The notes under the pieces: model-generated
What the model was told of the DNA's origin: nothing
Seen by the model: the letters and a program-made list of their open reading frames with translations, nothing else
Database searches by the model: none
Part shown: positions 34,195 to 42,828 of the stretch, piece by piece
Numbering within the stretch: position 1 is the stretch's first letter
Layout: every line of letters begins with the position of its first letter
Position numbers and translations under genes: made by a program
Assembly (NCBI GenBank): GCA_900544135.1
Contig: UQTU01000006.1
Span: 45,303-109,302 of the forward strand
DNA: 64,000 nucleotides
Reading direction: 5' to 3'
Source: an uncultured Collinsella sp.
Lineage (GTDB): Bacteria > Actinomycetota > Coriobacteriia > Coriobacteriales > Coriobacteriaceae

Positions 34195-34944
34195 TCACCG
34201 ACCCAACATGAATTCCATCGCACGGAGGCGCTGATCGGTATGAGTTGCCGCCCAGACATGCGAAAGCCCCAACAAAAAAGCGGCAGTATGGGGATCAACC
34301 CTCTCGGCCATGAGCGCATCGAAGGTCATGGACATGAGGGCGCGCAGCCACGCGACCTCACCGGTCGACACCAGCTCGGCACCCGGAACGCTCGACGCAC
34401 ACGACCCGCACATGAGACCGCCCGCCTGGGGCGAAAAATACGACAGCATGGGGTCTCCGCACAGCACGCAGGCCGAAAAATCGGGTCGGTAGCCAACGTG
34501 CGACAGCAGCTTAAACACATATGCCGCCACAAGTAGATCCATGTGCGCCGTGTCGAGCCCGCTGCCCACCAGGGCAAGCGCTCGCTGCGTGATGGCAAAG
34601 GTAAACGGGTCCTCTGCGTCCTCAAACGAGCACACGCGCGCGACCTCGGCGATTGCGCTTGCGGCGCAAGTCGTCTCGTAATCGGGCGCTGCGCCGAGCG
34701 GCGCCTCCATAAGCTCGGCCTGCGAAACCACGTCAAGCGACCGTCCATGCGCGAGCAGCATATCGACGGTACAGAACAGCTCGCAGCGCGCAGCCAGGCG
34801 CCCACCGGGTTTGCGGGCGCCCTTTGCCACGGCGCGAACCTGCCGACCCCGTTCGTCAAGCATCGTCAGGATCAGGTCCGTCTCTTTGAGCTTCGTCTTG
34901 TCGAGGACGAGCGCCTTCGTGCGATATGTCCGGGAGCCTGCCAT
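34195..34944 (-). CDS. recO: DNA repair protein RecO
   Basis: 249 aa. N-terminal OB fold (TYRTKALVLDKTKLKETDLILTML, landmark ALVLDKTKLKETD; GARKPGGRLAAR) and a zinc-binding pair CVLCGD...CGSC. RecO loads RecA on SSB-coated single strands in the RecFOR pathway. Start ATG 34944, 15 nt after the era stop; recO following era is a common order. Confidence 0.93.
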   Translation of the reverse strand: MAGSRTYRTKALVLDKTKLKETDLILTMLDERGRQVRAVAKGARKPGGRLAARCELFCTVDMLLAHGRSLDVVSQAELMEAPLGAAPDYETTCAASAIAEVARVCSFEDAEDPFTFAITQRALALVGSGLDTAHMDLLVAAYVFKLLSHVGYRPDFSACVLCGDPMLSYFSPQAGGLMCGSCASSVPGAELVSTGEVAWLRALMSMTFDALMAERVDPHTAAFLLGLSHVWAATHTDQRLRAMEFMLGR

Positions 34945-34959
34945 GCGCGCCGCGCGTCC

Positions 34960-36027
34960 TTAGTCCTCGGCGTTGTAGCCAAAGCGGCGAATCTGGGCCT
35001 CGTCGTCACGCCAGCCGGCCTTGACCTTCACGTCCAGCTCCAAAAAGACCTGCGTGCCAAAGATGCGCTCAAGATCGCGGCGAGCGTCGATACCGATATG
35101 TTTGATCATCTCGCCGCCCTTGCCGATGATGATGCCCTTTTGGCCCTCGCGCTCGACGTAAATGGTAGCGTGCACGCGCAGCACCTTCTTGGTCTGCTCG
35201 AGCGCATCGCAGATCACGCCAACGGAGTGCGGGATCTCATCACGGGTGCGGCGCAAGACCTTCTCGCGCACAAACTCGGCAACGAGCGTCTCATCGGAAG
35301 CGTCGGTACCCATGTCCTCGGGGAACCAACGCGGACCCTCGGGCAAAAAGTGCGCAACGGTCTCGATAAAGGCATCGACGTTGAAGTTCTTGACCGACGA
35401 CGTCACGATCTCGTCGTCATATTCCATAAGCTCGTGGGCGGCCTTAAGCTGCTCCATGACCTGTGCGGGGTCGGCCTCATCGGCCTTGGTGAGCACCAGG
35501 ACCTTCTTGGAACGGGCATTCTTGACGCGCTCGGCAACCCAGGCGTCTCCCCTGCCGATCGGCTTGGTGGCATCAATCAAAAACGCGACGACATCGACAT
35601 CGTTCAGCTCGAACAGCGCGCTCTTGTTGAGCTCGGACCCCAGGCCGTCCTTGGGCTTGTGAATACCCGGGGTATCGACAAAGACCAGCTGGTAGCCGGG
35701 GCGATTGACGACGGCGCGCATGCGACGGCGGGTGGTCTGGGCCACCGGCGAGGTGATGGCAACCTTTTTGCCATAGCAGGCGTTGAGCAGCGTGGACTTA
35801 CCGGCGTTGGGACGGCCGACCAGGGCCACGAAGCCGCTGCGAAAACCGGGTTCCACGTCGCCAAAACCCGCGAGGCTCTCATCCTCGTCGCACAGGGCGT
35901 CGAGCTCCTCGTCGCTCATGCCCTCAAACGGATCGAATTCCTCGACTTCCTCATAGGCCTCGGTCGCCTTAGCATCCGGGGACTCGTCGTCCAAAATTTC
36001 ATCGATAGGCTGCATATTGTCGGACAT
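34960..36027 (-). CDS. era: GTPase Era
   Basis: 355 aa. G1 GRPNAGKST (71-79), G3 DTPGIH, G4 TKAD and a C-terminal KH domain (GQKGIIIGKGGEMIKHIG, landmark IIIGKGGEMIKHIG). Era chaperones 16S rRNA 3' maturation. It has about 55 extra, very acidic N-terminal residues (DEILDDESPDAK, EEVEEFDPFEGMSDEELDAL) absent from typical Era. It is clustered with ybeY, which also acts on the 16S 3' end. Confidence 0.95.
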   Translation of the reverse strand: MSDNMQPIDEILDDESPDAKATEAYEEVEEFDPFEGMSDEELDALCDEDESLAGFGDVEPGFRSGFVALVGRPNAGKSTLLNACYGKKVAITSPVAQTTRRRMRAVVNRPGYQLVFVDTPGIHKPKDGLGSELNKSALFELNDVDVVAFLIDATKPIGRGDAWVAERVKNARSKKVLVLTKADEADPAQVMEQLKAAHELMEYDDEIVTSSVKNFNVDAFIETVAHFLPEGPRWFPEDMGTDASDETLVAEFVREKVLRRTRDEIPHSVGVICDALEQTKKVLRVHATIYVEREGQKGIIIGKGGEMIKHIGIDARRDLERIFGTQVFLELDVKVKAGWRDDEAQIRRFGYNAED

Positions 36028-36039
36028 GGGAATCCCTTT

Positions 36040-36417
36040 CTAAATAAAGCCGAGCGCGTGGGCAAATACCAGCAAGCCCACAATCGCGGCGGTGATTGAA
36101 AGTACGTAAACCGAGGCGGCGGCGATGTCCTTGGCGCGTTTTGCCAGCGGATGGAGCTCCTGGGTCGCCAGATCGACAATGGCCTCCATGGCGGTATTGC
36201 ACAGCTCGCCGTGAATCACCAGGCCGCAGCAGATGATAATCGTTGCCCACTCGGCAATGTCGAGCCCCACGATGCAGCCGGCAATGACGGTGCACACGCC
36301 CGCTACGAGCATGACCTTAATGTTGCGCTCGGTCTTGACGGCGGTGACGAAGCCCTCCATGGCGTAGGAGAACGACTTTAAAAAGGACGGATGGTCCTTG
36401 TTCGATCCGGGAATCAT
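36040..36417 (-). CDS. dgkA: Diacylglycerol/undecaprenol kinase
   Basis: 125 aa with three TM helices. The family signature HGELCNTAMEAIVDL and EGFVTAVKTERNIKVM are present. In Gram-positives this family usually phosphorylates undecaprenol rather than diacylglycerol; the substrate here is inferred. It lies between ybeY and era, the standard Gram-positive position. AGGAGCC precedes the ATG. Confidence 0.92.
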   Translation of the reverse strand: MIPGSNKDHPSFLKSFSYAMEGFVTAVKTERNIKVMLVAGVCTVIAGCIVGLDIAEWATIIICCGLVIHGELCNTAMEAIVDLATQELHPLAKRAKDIAAASVYVLSITAAIVGLLVFAHALGFI

Positions 36418-36426
36418 AAACGGCTC

Positions 36427-36936
36427 CTAGTCGTGGGCATGATTGGTGATGGGGCCGACGTGAACGAGTTTGGGGTCCTCGCCGCGCTCGAGCGCCAGAT
36501 CGCGCAGGATAGCGTCCTCGCGGGCCTCCATGACCTCGGCCTCCTCGTCCTCGATATGGTCATACCCCAGCAGGTGCAGCATGCCGTGTACGAGCATCAG
36601 GCGGCACTCGTCGGCAGGGCTATTGCCAAAGCCGGGGGCCTGACGGGCAATGACCTGCGGGGCAAAGATGATATCGCCGAGCTCGAGCGTCTCGTCAACG
36701 GGAATATCCTCGTCAAAGGCCGAGTCGCATTCAAACGAGAGCACATCGGTGGTGCGATCGATACCGCGCCACTCGTGGTTGAGCTCGTGCATCTCGGCCT
36801 CGTCGACATACGAAAGGGAAATCTCGACTTCACGTTCAACGCCCTCGGCGGCAAGCACAACCTCGCAGATGTGCTCCACCTCCTGCGCGTCGAGCAGCGT
36901 ATCGAGCTCGGCATCGTTGCTGATCAATACACTCAA
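36427..36936 (-). CDS. ybeY: Endoribonuclease YbeY
   Basis: 169 aa. The zinc-binding motif HGMLHLLGYDH is complete. YbeY takes part in 16S rRNA 3'-end maturation and ribosome quality control. The start is TTG 36936, supported by AAAGGAG, and overlaps the phoH stop. The C-terminal 25 residues after the motif (EDEEAEVMEAREDAIL) are acidic. Confidence 0.94.
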   Translation of the reverse strand: MSVLISNDAELDTLLDAQEVEHICEVVLAAEGVEREVEISLSYVDEAEMHELNHEWRGIDRTTDVLSFECDSAFDEDIPVDETLELGDIIFAPQVIARQAPGFGNSPADECRLMLVHGMLHLLGYDHIEDEEAEVMEAREDAILRDLALERGEDPKLVHVGPITNHAHD

Positions 36937-37919
36937 CGGGACTCCTTTCGGTCGCGCGAGCGCTGCTCACGCACGTCATCATAAGCATCGTATGCCTCGA
37001 CGATACGACCCACCAGGGCATGGCGCACCACATCGGCGCGCTCCAGGTGTGCAAACGCCACATCGTCGACACGGCCCAAAATCTTCTCGACATCCGCCAA
37101 GCCACCACGACGACCCACCAGGTCGCGCTGGCTAAGGTCGCCGGTAATCACGAACTTGGAGTTGAATCCAAGGCGTGTCAGGAACATCTTCATCTGCTCG
37201 GGCGTGGTATTTTGCGCCTCGTCGAGCACCACGAAAGCATCGCTCAGCGTACGACCGCGCATATAGGCAAGCGGGGCGATCTCGATCACGCCGCGCTCCA
37301 TAAGCTCATCGGTGCGCTCGCGATCCATCATGTCAAAAAGGGCGTCGTAGAGCGGACGCATGTACGGATCGATCTTTTCCTCGAGGGTGCCGGGCAAAAA
37401 GCCCAGGTTCTCCCCCGCCTCGACAACCGGACGCGTCAAGATCAGACGGCCCACCTCGTGGCGCTTGAGCGCGGCAACGGCGAGCGCCATGGCCAGATAA
37501 GTCTTACCGGTACCGGCTGGACCCAGGCCAAACGTGATGGTATGCGAACGGATGGCATCCACATAGCGCTTTTGCCCGAGCGTCTTGGGGCGAATGACGC
37601 GGCCGCGATACGAAAGCAGCACGTCATCGCGAAGCGACGTAGCCTCGTGCTCACCGTCGCGCAAGACGGCCAGGCAGCGAGAGACATCGTCGGCAGACAG
37701 CGTGCGCCCGGCGGCCGCCTCGCGGAAAGCATGTTCGAAAAAACGCGCCACGAGTTCGACCTCGTCCGGGTCACCGCTCACGGCGATGCTATCGCCACGG
37801 GCGACCACGTGAGCGCGAACCAAACTCTCGAGCGCACGAAGGACGCCGTCGCCGGCGCCCAAAACGCGCGAGGGATCAATTCCCTCAGGAACGGTAAGTC
37901 TAATCTTCGAGGCTTCCAT
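36933..37919 (-). CDS. phoH: PhoH-like ATPase
   Basis: 328 aa. Walker A GPAGTGKTYLAMA, Walker B FVVLDEAQNTTP and GDLSQRDL-type motif place it in the PhoH family, P-loop ATPases often paired with YbeY and thought to act in RNA metabolism. ATG 37919 has GGGAGGTCC immediately upstream; it overlaps the mtaB 3' end by 20 bp. The upstream extension is mtaB antiframe and is rejected. Confidence 0.93.
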   Translation of the reverse strand: MEASKIRLTVPEGIDPSRVLGAGDGVLRALESLVRAHVVARGDSIAVSGDPDEVELVARFFEHAFREAAAGRTLSADDVSRCLAVLRDGEHEATSLRDDVLLSYRGRVIRPKTLGQKRYVDAIRSHTITFGLGPAGTGKTYLAMALAVAALKRHEVGRLILTRPVVEAGENLGFLPGTLEEKIDPYMRPLYDALFDMMDRERTDELMERGVIEIAPLAYMRGRTLSDAFVVLDEAQNTTPEQMKMFLTRLGFNSKFVITGDLSQRDLVGRRGGLADVEKILGRVDDVAFAHLERADVVRHALVGRIVEAYDAYDDVREQRSRDRKESR

Positions 37920-39192
37920 GGACCTCCCTGCGCGCATGGACCAAGCCGGAATCATCGACTCCGATGATAGCAACATCGAGCAGGCACGGGGCTGTAAGTC
38001 CACAGGTATCATCAAGACGGGCATGATGGAACGAACCGAGCGTCAGGTTGTCACCATACTCGAGCACGGCACGCTCGACAGTGCCCACGCGACGACGAGC
38101 ATCGGCAATAGCGAGCTCCTGCGCCGTGTCTCGCATACGACGGCTGCGCTCGGCCATAACCTCGGGCGGCACCTGGTCGGGCATGTCGGCAGCAAGGGTA
38201 CCGGGACGCTTGCTGTAGCGGAACACGTGCATACGCGAGAAACCCACACGGCGGCACAGCGCCAGCGACTCCTCGAACTCATCGTCCGTCTCACCAGGAA
38301 AACCGACGATGACATCGCACGAAAGAGACGCCTGGGGCAAGTTGGCGCGAATCATACGCACCGTGTCCTCAAAGGCCTCCGCACTATAGGGACGACCCAT
38401 GCGATGCAGGGTCGCCGTACAGCCGGACTGCACGGGCAGGTGCAAAAACGGGGCGATACGCTGCGGATAGCGCGCCATAACCTTAAGCAGGCGCTCAGAG
38501 ATATCCATGGGCTCGACCGAGGAAATGCGCACGTGCGCAATAGTCGTGCGCTCCATGATGGCCTCGAGCAGCTCATCGATTTCGACATGCTCGTCGGTCG
38601 TGCTCTTGCCATCGTAGGCACCCAGGTTCACACCGGTCAGCACCACCTCGGGCACGCCGGCCTCCTGGGCTTCACGCACCTGTTCGAGAACGGACTCGAC
38701 GGGCACGGAACGCTCGGGACCGCGGGCCTTCCACACGATGCAATAGGTGCAGCGGTGGTTGCAGCCATCCTGGATCTTCACGCCCAGCCGCGAACGACCG
38801 AGCGCATCGACCACGTCACCATCGCTGCAGGCGGGAACGCTATCGGACTCAACGCCCAGCACATCGCAGACACGTTCGGCGACATCGATCTTAGACGGCT
38901 CGGCAATCACGCGATCCGAAAGCTCCAACAGCTCCTCGGGATGTAAATTGACCACGCATCCGGTCACGACTACATAGGGCTCGTTTGGATGGGCCAGCGC
39001 ATGACGGACGGCCTTACGGGTCTTGGCCTCGGCCTCGCCCGTAACGGCGCAGGTGTTAATGACGATCAGATCGGCATCGTGGGGCTCCACCATAGCAAAG
39101 CCCAGGCGCATAAGATCAGCAGTGATACGGTCAGACTCAACCCGATTGACACGGCAGCCGAGGTTGACGAGGGAAATATGGGGTGCGAGCAC
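37900..39192 (-). CDS. mtaB: tRNA t6A37 methylthiotransferase MtaB
   Basis: 430 aa radical-SAM methylthiotransferase. NLGCRVNRVESD (MtaB-type; MiaB has CQMNQHDSE), cluster motif DGCNHRCTYCIVWKARG, and a TRAM-like C-terminus. It makes ms2t6A37 in tRNA-Lys. Start GTG 39192. It is downstream of dnaJ, a common Gram-positive order. Confidence 0.93.
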   Translation of the reverse strand: MLAPHISLVNLGCRVNRVESDRITADLMRLGFAMVEPHDADLIVINTCAVTGEAEAKTRKAVRHALAHPNEPYVVVTGCVVNLHPEELLELSDRVIAEPSKIDVAERVCDVLGVESDSVPACSDGDVVDALGRSRLGVKIQDGCNHRCTYCIVWKARGPERSVPVESVLEQVREAQEAGVPEVVLTGVNLGAYDGKSTTDEHVEIDELLEAIMERTTIAHVRISSVEPMDISERLLKVMARYPQRIAPFLHLPVQSGCTATLHRMGRPYSAEAFEDTVRMIRANLPQASLSCDVIVGFPGETDDEFEESLALCRRVGFSRMHVFRYSKRPGTLAADMPDQVPPEVMAERSRRMRDTAQELAIADARRRVGTVERAVLEYGDNLTLGSFHHARLDDTCGLTAPCLLDVAIIGVDDSGLVHARREVHGSLED

Positions 39193-39201
39193 GCGGGCTC
39201 C

Positions 39202-40350
39202 TTAATCGAGGATATCGTCGAGGGCACTCTTGATACGGTCGGTCACCGACTTCTTACCGGAAGCGACGTCATCGCCCATCTCATCGGCAAAAGCACGGAG
39301 CAGCTCACGTTGCTTATTGGAAAGATTGGTGGGAACGACCACGCGCAGTTGCACGATCAGGCGGCCACGCGAACCGCCACCGCCAATGCGCGGCATGCCG
39401 TAATTATTGACGCTCACGGTGTCGCCGTACTGGGCGCCGGCGGGAACCGTCACCTTAACGACCTCGTCGGGCATAATGCCCTCGACCTCGATCTCGCAGC
39501 CGAGCGCAGCCTGCGCAATCGAGATATCGCTCACCAGGTACAGGTCGTCACCGTTGCGCTTAAAGCGCTCATGGTCGGCAACGCGCACGTTGACAATCAG
39601 GTCGCCCGAAGGCTCGCCGCGAAGGCCGGCCTCGCCAAAGCCGCTCACACGCAGCTGGCGACCGGTCGAAACGCCGGCGGGAGTATCGATGTCGATCTTT
39701 TCGTGCGAAGGCGTGCGGCCCTGACCGTCGCAGGTCTCGCAGGGATGGTCGATAACCGTGCCCTCGCCATGGCAGTCGGGGCAAGGCGAGGAAGACTGAA
39801 CCTGGCCCAAAAACGATCGCTGAACCGTCGTGACGTAGCCCGTACCGTGGCAGCGACCGCACTGCTTTTCCTGTGCACCCTCGGCCCTACCGGTACCGTT
39901 GCAGTCCTCGCAAGGAGCAAGGCGGTCATAGCTGATCGTCTTTTTGCAGCCGAGCGCCGCCTCCTCGAGCGTCACCGAAAGCGAGATGGCCATGTCACGT
40001 CCGCGACGACGCTCACGACGGCTGCGGGCACCACCACCGGCGCCACCGCCAAAGAACGACGAGAACAGGTCGTCCATGCCCATGCCACCAAAGATATCGT
40101 TGATGTCGACATAGCCCGAACCACCAGGACCGTCGGCAGTGCCGTAACGGTCGTAGTTAGCACGCTTCTGATCATCGGAAAGAACGGAATAGGCCTCGTT
40201 GAGCTCCTTGAACTTGGCCTCGGCCTCGGGATCGTCCGAAACATCCGGATGTACGGTACGGGCCTTCTTTAAAAACGCACGCTTAATCGTCCGCGCGTCG
40301 GCATCCCTGTCGACGCCAAGCACCTCGTAGTAATCCCTATTTTCCGACAC
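39202..40350 (-). CDS. dnaJ: Chaperone DnaJ
   Basis: 382 aa. J domain with HPD (TVHPDVSDDPEAE), G/F region with IFGGMGMDDLF, four CxxCxGxG zinc repeats (CEDCNGTG, CGRCHGTG, CPDCHGEG, CETCDGQG) and full C-terminal beta domains ending in the dimerisation segment. A complete type I DnaJ. Start taken as GTG 40350 (VSENRDYY) with GGAAGGA upstream; the frame to 40416 lacks one. No hrcA, grpE or dnaK is close, so DnaK is encoded elsewhere. Confidence 0.94.
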   Translation of the reverse strand: MSENRDYYEVLGVDRDADARTIKRAFLKKARTVHPDVSDDPEAEAKFKELNEAYSVLSDDQKRANYDRYGTADGPGGSGYVDINDIFGGMGMDDLFSSFFGGGAGGGARSRRERRRGRDMAISLSVTLEEAALGCKKTISYDRLAPCEDCNGTGRAEGAQEKQCGRCHGTGYVTTVQRSFLGQVQSSSPCPDCHGEGTVIDHPCETCDGQGRTPSHEKIDIDTPAGVSTGRQLRVSGFGEAGLRGEPSGDLIVNVRVADHERFKRNGDDLYLVSDISIAQAALGCEIEVEGIMPDEVVKVTVPAGAQYGDTVSVNNYGMPRIGGGGSRGRLIVQLRVVVPTNLSNKQRELLRAFADEMGDDVASGKKSVTDRIKSALDDILD

Positions 40351-40431
40351 GACCGAATCCTTCCGACTTTCATTATTGTCACAGTGCGTCCTATACCCAA
40401 GCTGGGCCGACCGCAAACAAAGGGTTTGATG

Positions 40432-41535
40432 TTATTGCATTTGATACGGCGAAAGCATGGCCCGTTGCGAGCAGCTCGCGAACCAAACCGACACGAGCGC
40501 GAACATGAAGCCGTTGGCAAAACCGTTGGCAAACTGCATCGCACCGCGCTTCCACCACAGCAGGCTGCGATGAAGCACACCGTCCGAAAGCACCATGAAC
40601 AGGCCCATGGTAAACGGAATAAAGCACATCACGGCAAAGGCCGAGAACACGCCCGAAATGGCCGACAGCACCAAAAACGGCGCCACAATGCCCATCAGGT
40701 AAAAGCCAGTACGAGCTTTGCCTTCCAAGCGCTCGGCCTCAACATGGGCGCGGCCGACCAGGTCGCCGCCCGCGGCACCGTTAGTGCCAGCATGGCCCAT
40801 GCCGCTAATGCGGACCTCGTCGCCATCGTGCGTGCCGGCAGGAAACTCAATCGTCTGCTCGGAGGTCACACGGACACGGCCGCTGCCACCGCAATCGGGG
40901 CAGGGGTCGGCCACGACCTTACCGGAACCGCCGCACTCGGGGCAGACCGACTGGAACGTGCCCGCACCAAACAGGAAGGACAGGTCGACGTCGATGTGGC
41001 CGCGGCCACCGCAGCTCGGGCAGGTATGGGCATGCTCAGACGAAACGGAGCCCGAGCCGCCGCAGTTGCTACAGGTATCGAAGCGCGTGTAGCGGACGGT
41101 CTTGCGGGCACCGCCCTTGGCCTCCTTGGCGTCGAGTTTGATATCGACGACCACGTTGGCGCCGTTCTCGGGATTGTAGGCAGCCTGGCCGCGACGCTGC
41201 TGGCCCCAGGCGCCACCAAAGGGAAAGCCGCCCTCAAAGGGATTGCCATAGCCCGTGCTGCCGGCGTAGCCGCCACCATAGGGCGAAGCCGTAGGAGCAC
41301 CGGCAAAGGGATTGCCAGAACGCATGGCGTCGTAGCGCGCACGTTTTTGTTCATCCGAAAGCACGGCGTAGGCCTCGGAAACCTCTTTAAACTTTTCCTC
41401 GGCATCCGGCTCTTTATTGACGTCCGGATGGAGCTTACGGGCCTTTTGCTGGAAGGCCTTTTGAATATCACGCGAGGTGGCGTCCTTGGAGACACCCAGA
41501 ATCTCGTAGTAATCTTTTTCGTTCATCGTCGCCAT
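40432..41535 (-). CDS. Membrane-anchored DnaJ-like co-chaperone
   Basis: 367 aa. J domain with HPD (36-38), G/F region (75-118), four zinc repeats (155-219: CSNCGGSG, CPSCGGRG, CPECGGSG, CPDCGGSG). The substrate-binding domain stops near residue 265, and the rest is two to three TM helices (about 277-318 and 333-353; MGIVAPFLVLSAISGVFSAF). Start ATG 41535, AGGAGG 9 nt upstream. It likely recruits DnaK to the membrane. It is upstream of the complete dnaJ. The tail could in principle result from an ancient fusion; no frameshift is visible. Confidence 0.85.
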   Translation of the reverse strand: MATMNEKDYYEILGVSKDATSRDIQKAFQQKARKLHPDVNKEPDAEEKFKEVSEAYAVLSDEQKRARYDAMRSGNPFAGAPTASPYGGGYAGSTGYGNPFEGGFPFGGAWGQQRRGQAAYNPENGANVVVDIKLDAKEAKGGARKTVRYTRFDTCSNCGGSGSVSSEHAHTCPSCGGRGHIDVDLSFLFGAGTFQSVCPECGGSGKVVADPCPDCGGSGRVRVTSEQTIEFPAGTHDGDEVRISGMGHAGTNGAAGGDLVGRAHVEAERLEGKARTGFYLMGIVAPFLVLSAISGVFSAFAVMCFIPFTMGLFMVLSDGVLHRSLLWWKRGAMQFANGFANGFMFALVSVWFASCSQRAMLSPYQMQ

Positions 41536-41593
41536 GCGCGGCAACCTCCTGCTCACAGCAGCGTATATATTCCGGTAATTCTACCCGAGCGGC

Positions 41594-42826
41594 CTAAGCT
41601 AGATCCCAAAACAGCTCGAACAGAACATTTCCATCGAGCCAGCCCAGATGGGTCGGCGCCAGACGGGCACAGGAGCAGCCAGCGATGACATCGACAGAGG
41701 CGATAGGCCCCGCATGGGTATCACCGTGCTCGGGCACCCAAGTGGCAAGCCCAAGCTCAAGAGCGCGATCACAAGCCGCTGCCAGTTCATCGGCAGGGAT
41801 GACACGAGACGCGCGAACCAACAGGTCGGAATCAACACCGCGCGTCATGCGACAAGCGAGCATCAGGTCCTCGGCCGCCGCCTCGCGCCGCGACAGATAC
41901 TCGGCATCAAACATCGTCGCGGCATCGTCGCGTTGTACCAAACGCACGCGGTGAAAGTCACCACGGGGAGCCACGCCGGAAAACAGTCCAGCCAAGCGGT
42001 CGAAATCCTCGTCGTCGAGCATGCCCGCGGCAGAACGACCCAGGCCCAGGTAGCCCCGACCAGTCCAGTAGGCGATATTATGGGCACATTCATGCCCATC
42101 GAGCGCGTAGCTCGCCACCTCATACGGATGGTAGCCGGCCGAACTCAGCCGCTGGCGCGCAACGTCCATGCATGCGGCCTGGAAATCCTCATCGGGCTCA
42201 AGCGACTCGTCACGGCATGCCATGCGATAGAGTGGTGTGCCCTCCTCGAGCGTGAGCGGGTACACCGATACATGATGCGGCGCCGCCGCCAGCACGCCAT
42301 CGAGCGTGCTCCGCCAGCTTGCGGCCGTCTGCCCGGGAAGGCCGCACATCAGGTCGCACGACGCATCGAGGCCAGCGTCCTTCACCGTCGCGATAGCCGC
42401 AAGTGCCCGATTGGCATCGTGAATGCGGCCAATAGCAGCCAGCTCGGTATTGTCGAGGGTTTGCACGCCCAGAGAGATGCGCGTGACACCCGCCTCGGCA
42501 AGCGCTGAGGCGAGCTCAGCGGTCAGGGACTCAGGATTGGCTTCGCAAGTAAATTCAACGGGTTTGCACCACATGGAGATACGCCGGGCAAGTTCCACCA
42601 AGCGCTCCCCTGCCAGCGATGGCGTGCCGCCGCCAGTATAGACCGTGCGGACCTGCGCAAGCGCCCCGGCGTCGCCAAAGGAATCGAGGCGCGCATACAA
42701 CTGCTCAAAATAGGAATCGAGCGCGGCATCCAAATCACACAGAGCAAAGCTGCGCGAGTCAAAGTCGCAATAGCGGCATTTTTGAGCGCAAAACGGCACG
42801 TGCACGTACAGCGCGGTAACGGCCAC
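41594..42826 (-). CDS. hemW: HemW-family radical-SAM protein
   Basis: 410 aa. LYVHVPFCAQKCRYCDF is the HemW/HemN-like radical-SAM signature with CxxxCxxC, followed by YTGGGTPSL and a HemN C-terminal domain. HemW binds and transfers heme; true coproporphyrinogen oxidase activity is not expected. No other heme genes are present. It precedes the two dnaJ genes, as in many actinobacteria where hemW-hrcA-dnaJ occurs, but hrcA is absent here. Confidence 0.92.
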   Translation of the reverse strand: MAVTALYVHVPFCAQKCRYCDFDSRSFALCDLDAALDSYFEQLYARLDSFGDAGALAQVRTVYTGGGTPSLAGERLVELARRISMWCKPVEFTCEANPESLTAELASALAEAGVTRISLGVQTLDNTELAAIGRIHDANRALAAIATVKDAGLDASCDLMCGLPGQTAASWRSTLDGVLAAAPHHVSVYPLTLEEGTPLYRMACRDESLEPDEDFQAACMDVARQRLSSAGYHPYEVASYALDGHECAHNIAYWTGRGYLGLGRSAAGMLDDEDFDRLAGLFSGVAPRGDFHRVRLVQRDDAATMFDAEYLSRREAAAEDLMLACRMTRGVDSDLLVRASRVIPADELAAACDRALELGLATWVPEHGDTHAGPIASVDVIAGCSCARLAPTHLGWLDGNVLFELFWDLA

Positions 42827-42828
42827 CC

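Noticed and set aside
40382..40432. Frameshift linking the two dnaJ genes or truncating the second
   Set aside because: Both have their own start, complete J domain and zinc region; the hydrophobic tail is coherent membrane sequence, not out-of-frame DNA.
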